In this document: positions 42,278 through 52,230 of the stretch, in pieces
Layout of the letters: each line of letters opens with the position of its first letter
Numbering within the stretch: position 1 is the first letter of the stretch
Assembly: GCF_000307265.1 (NCBI RefSeq)
Contig: NZ_DF158900.1
Coordinates: forward strand, 69,483-128,118
Direction of reading: 5' to 3'
Source of the DNA: Oscillibacter ruminantium GH1
Lineage (GTDB): Bacteria > Bacillota > Clostridia > Oscillospirales > Oscillospiraceae
DNA: 58,636 bases
The notes under the pieces: generated by a model
Database searches by the model: none
What the model was told of the DNA's origin: nothing
Seen by the model: only the letters and a program-made list of their open reading frames with translations
Program-made: the position numbers and the translations under genes

Positions 42278-44134
42278 ATGAAAATTTTGTATGCGACCAG
42301 CGAGGCCGTGCCCTTCTGCAAAACAGGGGGATTGGCCGACGTCTCCGGCTCTCTGCCCGCCGCTGTTGCGGCGGAGGGTGTGCAGATGGCCGTGGTGCTG
42401 CCGCTGTACCAGCGGGTGCGGGAGCAGTTTGGCAAGGAGCTGGAGTACCTGAGCTACGATTATGTGAATCTGGCGTGGCGGCGGTGCTACTGCGGACTGT
42501 TTCGCCTTTTGCGGGACGGAGTGACCTATTACTTCCTGGATAACGAGCAATATTTTAACCGCCGGAATTTATACGGCTATATGGACGACGGGGAGCGGTT
42601 CGGTTTCTTCTCCCGAGCCGTGGTGCGGATGCTGCCCCACATGGCCTTCTGGCCGGATGTGATCCACTGCAACGACTGGCAGACCGCTCTCATCCCCATC
42701 TACCTGAAGGACGACGGCGTGCGGGAAGCACGCTACCGCTCCATCCGCACGGTCATGACCATTCACAACATTGAGTATCAGGGCCGGTATGGCACAGAAG
42801 TCGTGGGCGACCTGTTTGGTCTGGACCATGGCTGGGTGGACGACGGCACCATTATGATGGACGGCGATGTGAACCTGCTGAAGGCATCCATCCTCTGCAC
42901 CGACGCGGTTACCGCCGTGTCCCCCAGCTATGCCGAGGAACTGAAGTACGCCTTTTTTGCCCATGGAATGGAGAGCGTTATGCGCCGGTGTGCTTATAAG
43001 CTCTCCGGCGTGCTCAACGGCATTGATATGAAACGCTATGACCCGGCGAAAGACAAGTATCTGACGGCGAATTACACAGCTGAGCATCTTGCGGGAAAGG
43101 CAAAGGACAAGGCGGAGCTTCAGCGGATGATGGCTCTGCGGGAGGAGCCGGACACGCCGATTCTGGCAGTGGTCAGCAGGCTGGTGCCCCACAAGGGACT
43201 GGACCTTATCAAAGAGGTCTTCCACGATATTATGGAGCTGCCGGTGCAGATGGTGGTGCTGGGACAGGGTGACCAACAGTATCAGGACTTTTTCGCTTGG
43301 GCGCAGACTCAGTATCCCGGTCGGATGGCGGTCCGGCTGGACTATAACGAGGCACTGTCCATGGCGATCTACGGCGGAGCGGATCTGTTTTTGATGCCCT
43401 CCAAGAGCGAACCCTGCGGACTGAGCCAGATGATCGCCATGCGGTACGGCACGGTGCCCATCGTTCGGGAAACCGGGGGCTTGAAGGACACCGTCCAGCC
43501 CTATGAGTCGTGGCGGGACACGGGCAACGGGTTTACGTTTGCCGCTTATAACTCCGGCGACATGCTGTTTGTCATCCGGCAGGCCGTGGGCCTTTACTGG
43601 GACTATGGAGATCAGTTCCGCCGCCTGCAGCAGCGCTGCATGGCGGGAGACTTCAGCTGGAAGCGCAGCGCGGGTGAGTACCTGCGGATTTATCGCAGCG
43701 TGACCGGTCAGCCCGGACCGGCTATCCCCAAAGAAGAACCGGAGACAAAGGGGGCTGCTGCGCCGGCAGCTTTGGGCGAAACGCCCGCCGAACAGGAGGC
43801 TCCGCCAAAAAAAGAGGAGGAGCCGGAGCCGATGTCCGAGACGGAGGACTCCCCTGAAATGGCGGGAAAGCCCGACCAGCTCAAGCTGGTGGGAAAGCCC
43901 GACCAGCCCAAACTGGCGGCAAAGCCCGACCAGCCCAAATTGGGGGCAAAGCCCGACCAGCCCAAACTGGCGGGAAAGCCTGACCAGCCCAAACTGGTGG
44001 GAAAGCCCGACCAGCCCAAGCTAGAGGAGGGAACTGCCCAGCCTGCGGCAAAAAAGACTGCCGCGAGAAAGGTGACCCAAAAGAAAGGACCTGCGGATCA
44101 AAAAGAGAAGTCCGCGGATAAGGCAAAAGAATGA
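42278..44134 (+). CDS. glgA: Glycogen synthase GlgA with repetitive C-terminal extension
   Basis: A GT5 ADP-glucose glycogen synthase. It starts with the signature KILYATSEAVPFCKTGGLADV; the GT-B C-terminal part has SRLVPHKGLDLIKE and KSEPCGLSQMIAMRYGT. The enzyme is complete by about residue 480. About 135 further residues follow: an acidic Pro/Glu-rich segment, six copies of the nine-residue unit KPDQPKLxx (from residue 531), then a Lys-rich end. This tail is outside the family norm. The gene overlaps glgP by four bases. The ATG has GGAAAGGGG upstream. Confidence 0.94.
   Translation: MKILYATSEAVPFCKTGGLADVSGSLPAAVAAEGVQMAVVLPLYQRVREQFGKELEYLSYDYVNLAWRRCYCGLFRLLRDGVTYYFLDNEQYFNRRNLYGYMDDGERFGFFSRAVVRMLPHMAFWPDVIHCNDWQTALIPIYLKDDGVREARYRSIRTVMTIHNIEYQGRYGTEVVGDLFGLDHGWVDDGTIMMDGDVNLLKASILCTDAVTAVSPSYAEELKYAFFAHGMESVMRRCAYKLSGVLNGIDMKRYDPAKDKYLTANYTAEHLAGKAKDKAELQRMMALREEPDTPILAVVSRLVPHKGLDLIKEVFHDIMELPVQMVVLGQGDQQYQDFFAWAQTQYPGRMAVRLDYNEALSMAIYGGADLFLMPSKSEPCGLSQMIAMRYGTVPIVRETGGLKDTVQPYESWRDTGNGFTFAAYNSGDMLFVIRQAVGLYWDYGDQFRRLQQRCMAGDFSWKRSAGEYLRIYRSVTGQPGPAIPKEEPETKGAAAPAALGETPAEQEAPPKKEEEPEPMSETEDSPEMAGKPDQLKLVGKPDQPKLAAKPDQPKLGAKPDQPKLAGKPDQPKLVGKPDQPKLEEGTAQPAAKKTAARKVTQKKGPADQKEKSADKAKE
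43868..44029 (+). repeat. Six tandem 27-bp repeats inside glgA
   Basis: Six in-frame copies of a 27-base unit encode KPDQPKL plus two variable residues (VG, AA, GA, AG, VG, EE). The first copy has Leu in place of the second Pro. Because the unit is a multiple of three, copy-number changes would lengthen or shorten the tail without breaking the gene. Confidence 0.9.
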
Positions 44135-46557
44135 CGGCATTTACAACAAAAGAACTGGAAGACGCCCTGACCGCAAAGCTGATGGTCAATTTCGGCAAGA
44201 CCGCTGAGGAGGCCGGAGACGCGGAGATGCTCCGCGCCTGCGCGTTGGTGCTGCGGGATGCCATGGCCTTGCGGAGCGTGGAGACGCGAAAGGAGACGCG
44301 CCGGGAGAAAAAGAAGAAAGTCCATTATTTATCTCTGGAATTTTTGATGGGACGGAGCCTGCAAAAAAATGCTTATAATCTGGGTGTTCTGCCTCAGATG
44401 AAAGAAGCGCTGGAGCATCTGGGCTTTCAGGCGGGAGATATTTTTGAGCTGGAGCCGGATGCAGGTCTTGGAAACGGCGGATTGGGCCGTTTGGCGGCCT
44501 GCTATCTGGACTCTTTGAGTACGCTGGAAATTCCCGCGGCAGGCTATTCCATCTGCTATGATCTTGGCATCTTCAAGCAGAAGATTGTGGAAGGTCAGCA
44601 GGTAGAACTGCCTGACAGCTGGAAGGGGATCGGCTCCGCGTGGCTTCTTCCCAAGCCGGAAGAGGCCCAGCAGATCCGCTTCGGCGGGACGCTGCGGGAG
44701 TTTTGGGATGACGGACATCTTCACATTGTACAGGAAGGGGGGACCACGGTGCTGGCCATCCCCTGCGATATGGAGATCGCCGGCTACAATACCCGCCACA
44801 CCAACACCCTGCGCTTGTGGGACGCCAAGTCCCCCAAGCCCGTGGATATGAGCCTTTACTCCAAGGGCGAGTATTTCAAGGCCACGGAGGACGAGGCCAT
44901 GGCGGAGGTCATCGCCAAGGTTCTCTACCCTGAGGACAACCACATCGAGGGCAAGTCCCTGCGTCTCAAACAGCAGTATTTCTTCGTCTCCGCCACGGTG
45001 CAGAGCATTGCGGAAAAGCATTTGGCGGAGTTTGGAACCTTAGTCAACTTCCATGAGAAAAATGTCCTCCAGATCAACGACACCCATCCGGCTCTGGTGA
45101 TTCCGGAGCTGATGCGGATTCTCATTGACGACGCGGGCATGGAGTGGGATCAGGCGTGGTTCATCACCACCCACTCCGTGGCCTATACGAATCACACGGT
45201 GCTGGCGGAGGCGTTGGAGAAGTGGCCGCAGGATTTGTTCCAGCAGATTCTGCCCCGTATTTGGCAGATCACGGTGGAAATTGCCCGGCGCTGGCAGGAA
45301 ACCTGTGAAAACTTCTTCCATGACATGGAAAAGGTTCGGGACACGGCGGTGATCTGGGACGGCGTGGTGCGCATGGCCAACCTGTGCATTGCGGGGGGAA
45401 TGAGCGTCAACGGCGTGAGCGCGCTGCACTCTGAGATTTTGAAGAAGGACGTGTTCAAAAACGCCTGCGCCATGGAGCCGCAGAAATTTACCAACGTCAC
45501 CAACGGCATTGACCACCGCCGCTGGCTGGCGGAGATCAATCCCCGGCTCCACAGCCTTGTGTGCGACCTGACGGGCGGGGAGCGGTATCTGATGGAGCCG
45601 GAGGCGCTGAAACAGCTGGACGATTACGCCGCCGACCGGGAGGTTTTAATCCGTCTGGCGGACATCAAGCGCAAAAATAAGGAGGATTTCGCCGCCTACG
45701 CAAAAAAACAGCAAGGAGTTTTTTTGAATCCGGACGCGATTTTCGACGTACAGGTGAAGCGGCTCCACGAGTATAAGCGGCAGCTTTTGAATGTGCTGCA
45801 CATTATTGCGCTCTATCAAAGATTGCAGGACGATCCTGCCGCTATCACCCAGCCCCATACGTTCCTTTTCGGGGCAAAGGCCGCGCCGGGATACGCGGTG
45901 GCAAAGCGGATCATCCATCTCATCAACTCCCTCGCGGATCAGATCGACCACGACCCCATCTGCGAGGACAAATTGCAGGTGGCGTTTCTGGAAAACTACC
46001 GGGTGTCGCTGGCAGAACGGCTGATGCCCGCCAGTGAGGTCTCCCAGCAGATTTCCACCGCCGGAAAAGAGGCCAGCGGAACCGGCAACATGAAATTCAT
46101 GATGAACGGCGCGCTGACCGTGGGGACGCTGGACGGTGCCAACGTGGAGATGCACGATGTGCTGGGAGACGAGAACATGTTCCTCTTCGGCCTTCGCTCC
46201 GACGAAGCGGCGGCGGTTCGGCGGGAAGGATACGTTTCCCAGCGGCTGTACAATCGGGACCCGGTGCTTCACCGGGTGCTGGACGCGCTGAAGACCGGCT
46301 TCCGGGACGGCGTGAACTATGAGGATCTCTACCAGCGCCTGCTGTTTGGCGACCGGGGCGGCCCGGCGGACGAATATCTGCTGTTGGCGGATTTTCAAGC
46401 GTACTGCGACGCGGAGAAGCGGATGGCACAGACCTATGCCGACCCGGCGAAGTGGAACGAAATGAGTCTGCACAACATTGCCCGCAGCGGTATTTTTGCC
46501 GCCGACCGGGCTGTGAGACAATACGCGGACAATATCTGGCATGTACCCCATCGCTAA
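44131..46557 (+). CDS. glgP: Glycogen phosphorylase GlgP
   Basis: Releases glucose-1-phosphate from glycogen (GT35). 808 residues, full length. LGNGGLGRLAACYLDSL, the DESIGN-type region VKRLHEYKRQLLNVLHI and the pyridoxal-phosphate lysine Lys655 in SGTGNMKFMMNGAL are present. It closes the glycogen operon, starting inside the last codons of glgA, so synthesis and breakdown genes are expressed together. A hairpin follows the stop. Confidence 0.95.
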   Translation: MTAFTTKELEDALTAKLMVNFGKTAEEAGDAEMLRACALVLRDAMALRSVETRKETRREKKKKVHYLSLEFLMGRSLQKNAYNLGVLPQMKEALEHLGFQAGDIFELEPDAGLGNGGLGRLAACYLDSLSTLEIPAAGYSICYDLGIFKQKIVEGQQVELPDSWKGIGSAWLLPKPEEAQQIRFGGTLREFWDDGHLHIVQEGGTTVLAIPCDMEIAGYNTRHTNTLRLWDAKSPKPVDMSLYSKGEYFKATEDEAMAEVIAKVLYPEDNHIEGKSLRLKQQYFFVSATVQSIAEKHLAEFGTLVNFHEKNVLQINDTHPALVIPELMRILIDDAGMEWDQAWFITTHSVAYTNHTVLAEALEKWPQDLFQQILPRIWQITVEIARRWQETCENFFHDMEKVRDTAVIWDGVVRMANLCIAGGMSVNGVSALHSEILKKDVFKNACAMEPQKFTNVTNGIDHRRWLAEINPRLHSLVCDLTGGERYLMEPEALKQLDDYAADREVLIRLADIKRKNKEDFAAYAKKQQGVFLNPDAIFDVQVKRLHEYKRQLLNVLHIIALYQRLQDDPAAITQPHTFLFGAKAAPGYAVAKRIIHLINSLADQIDHDPICEDKLQVAFLENYRVSLAERLMPASEVSQQISTAGKEASGTGNMKFMMNGALTVGTLDGANVEMHDVLGDENMFLFGLRSDEAAAVRREGYVSQRLYNRDPVLHRVLDALKTGFRDGVNYEDLYQRLLFGDRGGPADEYLLLADFQAYCDAEKRMAQTYADPAKWNEMSLHNIARSGIFAADRAVRQYADNIWHVPHR

Positions 46558-46568
46558 AATGGAAGGCA

Positions 46569-46602
46569 AAAGCGCGCGGAGAGTAAGCTCTCCGCGCGCT
46601 TT
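46569..46602 (+). terminator. Hairpin terminator after glgP
   Basis: A perfect 15-bp GC-rich stem (46569-46583 with 46588-46602) around TAAG, 11 bases past the stop. The T-run is short (TTTGCACGTGTTTTT). Confidence 0.7.
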
Positions 46603-46720
46603 GCACGTGTTTTTGCCGAATATCCGCAGACTGGACGCGAAGGCTGGATGTCTCCGCAGAGAAAAGAGCCGTTCGTGTTATCAAAGGCGATGGCGGAAAA
46701 CGCCCAAAAGGGGCGCGCCC

Positions 46721-46749
46721 TTTACAAATTCCGGTAAAACGGATATAAT
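46721..46749 (+). promoter_or_regulatory. Promoter TTTACA-17-TATAAT for the helicase gene
   Basis: A near-consensus pair with 17-base spacing, 87 bases before the helicase start, leaving a leader of about 80 bases. Confidence 0.7.
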
Positions 46750-46836
46750 AACAGATATTTCATACAAAAAGAAAAAATGCGCCCCAATTAGGATTGAGGC
46801 GCTGTAAAAACAAGATTGGAAGAGGACAAAACAACT

Positions 46837-48000
46837 ATGGAATTAACAGAAGGCGTCCGGTTTGACAGTCTGGGATTGTCGCCGGAGATGATGCGCGCCC
46901 TTGAAAAGCGCAATATCGAAGTTTCCACGCCTGTACAGGCCGGGTGCATCCCGCCCATGCTGGCTTGGAAGGACGTGATTGCCAAGGCTCCCACTGGAAC
47001 GGGAAAGACCTTTGCATACGGCATCCCCATTGTGGAGCACGTCGATCCGGAGGACGAATCCGTTCAGGCGGTCATCTTGGCGCCCACCCGGGAGCTGGCC
47101 ATCCAGATCACGCAGGAGCTGCGGGACATCGCGGCGTACCGCCCCAGTGTGCGGATCGTGTGTCTTTACGGCGGACAGCCCATTAATAAGCAGATCGACA
47201 TTTTGAAGAAAAAGCCCCAGATCGTCGTGGCCACGCCGGGGCGGCTGGCGGATCATATGAAGCGGCGCACCGTGCGGGTGGACACCGCCCAGACCGTGGT
47301 GCTGGACGAGGCCGACCGCATGCTGGACATGGGTTTCATCCATGACGTGACCCGTCTGCTGGATCGGATGAACCAGCGGAAAAACTTGGGTATGTTTTCC
47401 GCCACCATTTCCCGAGAGGTTATGGACATCGCGTGGGTTTATCAGCGGGACGCGGAGGAGATTACCGTTCGGGCGGACGAGCAGAACAAGCCGGATATCC
47501 TTCAGTACCGTCTGGAAGTCAGCTACGATGGAAAGGCCGAGGCCATTGACCGCATTATGAAGGGCGGAAACTATGACCGGGCCATGGCCTTCTGCAACAC
47601 AAAGGGGTCCACGGAGCGCATCACAAAGTTTTTGCAGATGCGGGGGATGGATGCCGAGTGCATCCATGGCGACATTCCCCAGAAGAAGCGGGAGCAGGTG
47701 ATGGAAAAGTTCCGTAAGGGCGAATTGCGGGTCTTCGTGGCCACCGATGTGGCGGCCCGGGGCATCGACGTGGACGATGTGGACGTGGTGTTCAACTGCG
47801 ACGTGCCGGATGAGAATCAGGACTATGTCCACCGCATCGGCCGCACCGGCCGGGCCAAGCGCCACGGCGTGGCCGTGAGCATGATTGCGGATTACCCCGC
47901 CAAAATGCGGATCGACAACATCGCCAAATGTACCGCCAACACCATCATCCCGGCGCAGATGGACGAAAACGGCGTTCTCAGTGAGCTGAAAGAGGGCTAA
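46837..48000 (+). CDS. DEAD-box RNA helicase
   Basis: A 387-residue ATP-dependent RNA helicase, core only. Motifs in order: Q motif region, APTGTGKTFAYG (I), PTRELAIQ (Ia), TPGRL (Ib), VLDEADRMLDMGF (II, DEAD), SATI (III, here FSATIS), ATDVAARGIDV (V) and HRIGRTGRAKRHG (VI). It lacks the C-terminal RNA-binding tail of DeaD/CshA, so its RNA target is open; cold adaptation or ribosome assembly would fit. ATG 46837 is preferred; a TTG at 46816 coincides with the ribosome binding site. The leader of about 80 bases could regulate it. Confidence 0.92.
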   Translation: MELTEGVRFDSLGLSPEMMRALEKRNIEVSTPVQAGCIPPMLAWKDVIAKAPTGTGKTFAYGIPIVEHVDPEDESVQAVILAPTRELAIQITQELRDIAAYRPSVRIVCLYGGQPINKQIDILKKKPQIVVATPGRLADHMKRRTVRVDTAQTVVLDEADRMLDMGFIHDVTRLLDRMNQRKNLGMFSATISREVMDIAWVYQRDAEEITVRADEQNKPDILQYRLEVSYDGKAEAIDRIMKGGNYDRAMAFCNTKGSTERITKFLQMRGMDAECIHGDIPQKKREQVMEKFRKGELRVFVATDVAARGIDVDDVDVVFNCDVPDENQDYVHRIGRTGRAKRHGVAVSMIADYPAKMRIDNIAKCTANTIIPAQMDENGVLSELKEG

Positions 48001-48020
48001 GTTCCACCAAATAGAAAAAG

Positions 48021-48051
48021 AGCCGCCCCAGCTGTACCAGCCGGGGCGGCT
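48021..48051. terminator. Bidirectional terminator between helicase and protease genes
   Basis: AGCCGCCCC pairs with GGGGCGGCT (48021-48029 with 48043-48051). T residues follow on both strands: TTTG on the plus strand and TCTTTTTC on the minus strand. It serves the two convergent genes. Confidence 0.7.
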
Positions 48052-48149
48052 TTGCATATGGAAAGAAGCCTGACGGAGGCATGCTCCGCTTTGCGGGATG
48101 GATTGCACGGCGAAGCGCACCTTAGAGAAGACAATCCGTGCGGAGGCGC

Positions 48150-49433
48150 TCAGGCAGCTTTGCTGGCCTGATTTTCTTCAAACTGCTTCACCTGATCCAG
48201 CGTCTGGCCCTCTACGGTCAGATCAGCCTTCAGCACAGGGTCGATGGCCACAGCCAGATACATGTTGTTGCCGAAGACAAATGCTCCGGAGGTGACGCCC
48301 ACCACCTGCCCATAGACATTCAGCAGCGCACCGCCGCTGGAGCCTTGGGAGATGTCGGCGGTGGACATGATACAGGGGGTGCTGTAACCGGAAACTTCCC
48401 GGCTGACGTCGCTGATAATGCCGGAGGAAATGGCGAGGCCCAGCCCAAGGGGGCTTCCGATGGTATACACCGTGTCGCCCGCCCGCAGGGTGTTCCGGGA
48501 GGCCATTTCCAGATGGACAAAGCCCGGAGTCTTCACGCCCGTGATGGATTTGGTGCCAATGCGCAAAACCGCGATATCAATGCCCTCGTCATAGTAAAGA
48601 ACCTTCTCCACGGGGTACTGTTCGCCGCTGACCAGCTTGACAATACCGGTGGAACTGCCTTTAATCGCGTGATAATTGGTGACGGCCAGACCGTCCTCAC
48701 TGATAAAAAAGCCGCTGGCGGTGCCATCCGGCTCGTCCACGTTATAGTTTTTGCCCGTTTCATACATGCTCAACTGAAACACGGCGGCGGTAAATCGGTC
48801 GGCAGCCTGTCGGGCGGTCAGTTCCTGATTGGAAAGGCCCAGAGCCTTGGCTGTGGCGGCAGATGTAGCGGAGGAGGCCGTCAAACGGTCCAAAACCGTG
48901 TCGTCGCTTCCCTTATAGGTTGCGTACAGCGCCCCGGCGGTCAGCTCAAACAAATCGCCGCGCGTCAGCGTTTCGCCGTAATTCCGGGAAACAACCGCCA
49001 TGTGCCGGGCAAAGGCGACGGAGTTCTCATAGGAAAAGTCGCTGTTGGTATAGCCAAGCATCCGCATCAGGGCCGCGCAGTAAGCCTGGGTGGAGATGGC
49101 CTGAGACGCGCCAAAGGTGTCTCCGGTGATCCCGTTGAGCCAGCCCTGTCCATAGGCATACCGAACAGACGGAACCGCGTAGGCGGGCACATCCTGAAAG
49201 GGAATGTGGGTCTTGTCTGCCGCGGTGGCCTTCTCGGCTCCTGCCAGACGGACCAGCACCACAGCGGCCTGTGCGCGGGTGGCGGAATCATCCACGTTAT
49301 ACGCGCCCCGAACCACGTTCAGAGCCGACAGCGTCTGCGCGGCGCGGATTCCCTCGCCGGTGAGCGCCTGAGCGGGAACGGCGCAGATCAGCAGCATAGC
49401 CGCTAGGGCCAGTGCGAAAAATTTTTTCTTCAT
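48150..49433 (-). CDS. Secreted SLH-domain trypsin-like (HtrA-type) protease
   Basis: A 427-residue exported protease. Signal peptide MKKKFFALALAAMLLICAVPAQA; then SLH-like units (about 25-200: SATRAQAAVVLVRLAG, AYGQGWLNGITGDTFGAS, LTRGDLFELTAGAL) that should bind the cell wall; then a trypsin-fold domain with His in VTNYHAIKG, Asp in GIDIAVLRI and Ser in QGSSGGALLN. There is no PDZ domain. It probably processes surface proteins. ATG 49433 has GGAGG upstream, and a minus-strand promoter lies at 49468-49496. The frame is open further upstream but without coding quality. Confidence 0.9.
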   Translation of the reverse strand: MKKKFFALALAAMLLICAVPAQALTGEGIRAAQTLSALNVVRGAYNVDDSATRAQAAVVLVRLAGAEKATAADKTHIPFQDVPAYAVPSVRYAYGQGWLNGITGDTFGASQAISTQAYCAALMRMLGYTNSDFSYENSVAFARHMAVVSRNYGETLTRGDLFELTAGALYATYKGSDDTVLDRLTASSATSAATAKALGLSNQELTARQAADRFTAAVFQLSMYETGKNYNVDEPDGTASGFFISEDGLAVTNYHAIKGSSTGIVKLVSGEQYPVEKVLYYDEGIDIAVLRIGTKSITGVKTPGFVHLEMASRNTLRAGDTVYTIGSPLGLGLAISSGIISDVSREVSGYSTPCIMSTADISQGSSGGALLNVYGQVVGVTSGAFVFGNNMYLAVAIDPVLKADLTVEGQTLDQVKQFEENQASKAA

Positions 49434-49467
49434 ACTTAAAAATGACCTCCACAAACGAACTTTTTCT

Positions 49468-49496
49468 ATTTTATCACGCGAAAACACCCTTTTCAA
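49468..49496 (-). promoter_or_regulatory. Promoter TTGAAA-17-TAAAAT for the SLH protease gene
   Basis: On the minus strand TTGAAA (49491-49496) and TAAAAT (49468-49473) are 17 bases apart, 34 bases before the start codon. Confidence 0.65.
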
Positions 49497-49565
49497 GGCT
49501 GGAATGAAAATAGCGCCGCCCGGCAAAACTTCTGAAAAAGAGGTTGACCAATTGCGCGGGAGCCG

Positions 49566-49594
49566 TGGACAGACTTCAAAAAAACTGCTACAAT
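49566..49594 (+). promoter_or_regulatory. Promoter TGGACA-17-TACAAT for the metallo-hydrolase operon
   Basis: A fair -35 and -10 pair with 17-base spacing 34 bases before the ATG at 49629. It probably also transcribes deoC and deoD. Confidence 0.6.
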
Positions 49595-49628
49595 AGGGCT
49601 TGGCAAAGAAATTAAAAAGGAGAAACAC

Positions 49629-50630
49629 ATGGCTGAGCAGCTTGCGCCGGGGCTTTGGCGCCTGAACATCCCCTTGGAGGGGAACCCTTTAAAAAACCTC
49701 AATAGTTTTTTGATCACCGGAGAGCGGAACCTGCTGATCGACACCGGCTTTAACCAACCCGCATGTAAGCGGGCGATGGACGACCAGCTTCGAGAGATCG
49801 GCGCGGACCTCAATCGGACGGATATTTTCCTGACTCATCTTCACAGCGACCACACCGGCCTTTCCACGTATCTCCACCGGCCCGGCTGCGCCGTGTTCCT
49901 CAGCGGGACGGACGCGATCCGGCGGGAGGAGTACAGCCACGAGGAAATCTGGCGGAAAAAATATGCCAGCTATGTGGAAAACGGCTTTACATGGGAGGAA
50001 ATGAACTGGCTGTGGGACAGCAATCCCGCCAAAATGGAAGGCCCGGAGCCGTTGGACGGGGGCTTTGACCGGCTGGACGACGGCGCGGTGCTGGAATATG
50101 GCGGACGAAAGCTGCGCTGCATCCTGACGCCGGGACACACGCCGGGACACCTGTGCCTCTATGATGCGTGCAATGGCGTACTGTTTTCCAGCGACCATGT
50201 TCTCTTTCACATCACGCCCAACATCTGCCGGTGGGAGGGCGTTCCCGATGCACTGGGGGACTATCTGGAGAGCTTGGACAAGGTGAAGGACCTTCCGGTA
50301 AAGATGCTGCTGCCCGCCCATCGGGAGGAGACTGGCGATCTGCGCCAGCGGGCCGAAGAACTGAAGGCCCACCACGCCCACCGGCTGGACAACGCCGAAA
50401 GGATTGTGGCGGAGTCACCGGGACTGACCGCCTATGAGATCACCGGACGGATGCAGTGGAGCATCCGTGCCCGAAACTGGACCGAATTTCCACTGACGCA
50501 GAAATTTTTCGCGGTGGGGGAGGCGATGGCCCATCTGGACTGGCTGGAGGTACGGGGAAAGGTGACCCACCGGCTTGAAAACGGGAAGATACGCTACTAC
50601 TCAATTGACAATCATAAAGGAGTCGACTGA
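49629..50630 (+). CDS. Metallo-beta-lactamase fold hydrolase
   Basis: A 333-residue MBL-fold hydrolase. The zinc ligands are in THLHSDHTG (His70, His72, Asp74, His75); [11 protein letters not shown] and [13 protein letters not shown] supply later ligands. The C-terminal 90 residues form a winged-helix-like domain ([19 protein letters not shown]), as in MBL-LACTB2-type proteins. The substrate is unknown. It has AAAGGAG upstream and ends one base before deoC, so it is the first gene of a unit with deoxynucleoside catabolism genes. Confidence 0.88.
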   Translation: MAEQLAPGLWRLNIPLEGNPLKNLNSFLITGERNLLIDTGFNQPACKRAMDDQLREIGADLNRTDIFLTHLHSDHTGLSTYLHRPGCAVFLSGTDAIRREEYSHEEIWRKKYASYVENGFTWEEMNWLWDSNPAKMEGPEPLDGGFDRLDDGAVLEYGGRKLRCILTPGHTPGHLCLYDACNGVLFSSDHVLFHITPNICRWEGVPDALGDYLESLDKVKDLPVKMLLPAHREETGDLRQRAEELKAHHAHRLDNAERIVAESPGLTAYEITGRMQWSIRARNWTEFPLTQKFFAVGEAMAHLDWLEVRGKVTHRLENGKIRYYSIDNHKGVD

Positions 50631-50631
50631 A

Positions 50632-51288
50632 ATGGATCTGAAAGAGATTTTATCCAAATGCGACCATACCCTGTTGGCCCAGACAGCCACGTGGAGCGAG
50701 ATCAAGGCCCTGTGCGATAACGGAATGAAATACGCCTGCGCCAGCGTCTGCATTCCGGCGAGCTATGTCGCCCAAGCGGCGGAATATGTGGCGGGAAAGC
50801 TCCCCATCTGCACGGTGATCGGCTTTCCCAACGGATACTCCACCACCAAGGCCAAATGCTTTGAGGCGTCCGACGCGGCGGACAATGGGGCCGAGGAGAT
50901 CGACATGGTCATCAACCTGGGCTGGGTGAAAGACGAAAAGTGGGACGACCTGCTGGCGGAAATCAAGGCGGTAAAAGCCGCGTGCAAGGGAAGACTCTTG
51001 AAGGTCATCATCGAAACCTGCTTTCTCACCGACGCGGAGAAAATCAAGCTGTGTGAGATTGTGACTGCCTCCGGCGCGGAATTTATCAAGACTTCCACCG
51101 GCTTTGGCGGCGGCGGAGCCACCCGGGAGGACGTGGCGCTGTTCAAGGCCCATGTGGGCCCGAACGTACAGATCAAGGCCGCCGGCGGTATCGCGGATTT
51201 AAAGGACGCGGAGGACTTTATCGCGCTGGGTGCGGACAGACTGGGCACCAGCCGGGTAGTAAAGGCAGTCAAGGCGCTGGAAAAGTAA
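50632..51288 (+). CDS. deoC: Deoxyribose-phosphate aldolase
   Basis: Splits 2-deoxyribose-5-phosphate into acetaldehyde and glyceraldehyde-3-phosphate. 218 residues, a TIM barrel with the Schiff-base lysine Lys153 in [31 protein letters not shown] and [11 protein letters not shown] are family blocks. ATG 50632 follows AAAGGAG and lies one base after the preceding stop. With deoD (76 bases downstream) and a nucleoside-type binding lipoprotein it forms a deoxynucleoside salvage cluster. Confidence 0.95.
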   Translation: MDLKEILSKCDHTLLAQTATWSEIKALCDNGMKYACASVCIPASYVAQAAEYVAGKLPICTVIGFPNGYSTTKAKCFEASDAADNGAEEIDMVINLGWVKDEKWDDLLAEIKAVKAACKGRLLKVIIETCFLTDAEKIKLCEIVTASGAEFIKTSTGFGGGGATREDVALFKAHVGPNVQIKAAGGIADLKDAEDFIALGADRLGTSRVVKAVKALEK

Positions 51289-51364
51289 GCGCTGAATAGT
51301 GAAAGGGTACTTGCGGGACAAGCGTCCCGATATGGAAATTAAAAATTTTAAGGAGGAAATTCTC

Positions 51365-52081
51365 ATGTCCACTCCCCACAACAGAGCAGAAAAAGGCGAT
51401 TTTGCCAAAACAGTCCTGATGCCCGGCGATCCTCTGCGGGCAAAGTATATCGCGGATAACTTTTTGAAAGACGCACGGCTTGTGAACAATGTTCGCGGCG
51501 TGCAGGGCTATACCGGTATATATAAGGACACCCCCGTGTCCGTCATGGCTTCCGGTATGGGTATGCCCGCCATCGGGATCTATTCCCACGAGCTGTTCCA
51601 TTTCTACGATGTGGACAACATCATCCGCGTGGGCAGCGCCGGGGCAATTACGGACAAGCTGAACCTGCGGGACGTGGTGCTGGGTCAGGCGGCCTGCACA
51701 GATTCCAACTTTGCTCACCAGTTTGGTCTTGGCGGAACCCTTGCCCCTGTGGCGAACTATGAACTGCTGGAGACGGCGGTGAACGTGGCCCGCAAGTCCG
51801 GGGCCAGCTGGGTCGTGGGCAGCTTTTTCTCCAGCGACATTTTCTATAACAAGGCCGAGGACTCTCTGAAATGGGCGGATTACGGCGTGGTCGCGGTGGA
51901 GATGGAATCTGCGGCGCTGTACTGGAACGCACTGGAAGCGGGCAAGCGGGCGCTGACGATCTGCACCGTGTCCGACAGCATTGTCACCGGCGAGGGTCTG
52001 CCCGCCGACGAACGGCAGAGCAGCTTTACGCAGATGATGGAAATTGCACTGGACACCGCAGTGGAGATGGCAAAAAAATGA
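51365..52081 (+). CDS. deoD: Purine nucleoside phosphorylase DeoD
   Basis: Phosphorolysis of purine (deoxy)nucleosides; the high-molecular-weight hexameric type. 238 residues with VLMPGDPLRAKYIA, VASGMGMPAIGIYS, IRVGSAGAI and the active-site block VVAVEMESAALYW, plus SDSIVTGE. ATG 51365 has AAGGAGG upstream. It supplies (deoxy)ribose-1-phosphate to the pathway in which DeoC acts after phosphopentomutase, which is not in this window. Confidence 0.95.
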   Translation: MSTPHNRAEKGDFAKTVLMPGDPLRAKYIADNFLKDARLVNNVRGVQGYTGIYKDTPVSVMASGMGMPAIGIYSHELFHFYDVDNIIRVGSAGAITDKLNLRDVVLGQAACTDSNFAHQFGLGGTLAPVANYELLETAVNVARKSGASWVVGSFFSSDIFYNKAEDSLKWADYGVVAVEMESAALYWNALEAGKRALTICTVSDSIVTGEGLPADERQSSFTQMMEIALDTAVEMAKK

Positions 52082-52131
52082 TAGGCCATTCCTTAAAAAT
52101 GTGTCAAAACAGAAAACTCTTTTAATTACAG

Positions 52132-52160
52132 TTGAAATTTAAGGAAAGAATTGATATAAT
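52132..52160 (+). promoter_or_regulatory. Promoter TTGAAA-17-TATAAT for the BMP lipoprotein gene
   Basis: A near-consensus pair 70 bases upstream of the start at 52231, so the binding protein has its own promoter as well as possible read-through from deoD. Confidence 0.75.
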
Positions 52161-52230
52161 TGCCCATGGTTTGTGGAAGGGCGACCTCTCGCCCGACTCA
52201 ACCAAAATTTTGAAAGAAGGTTTGATTCCA

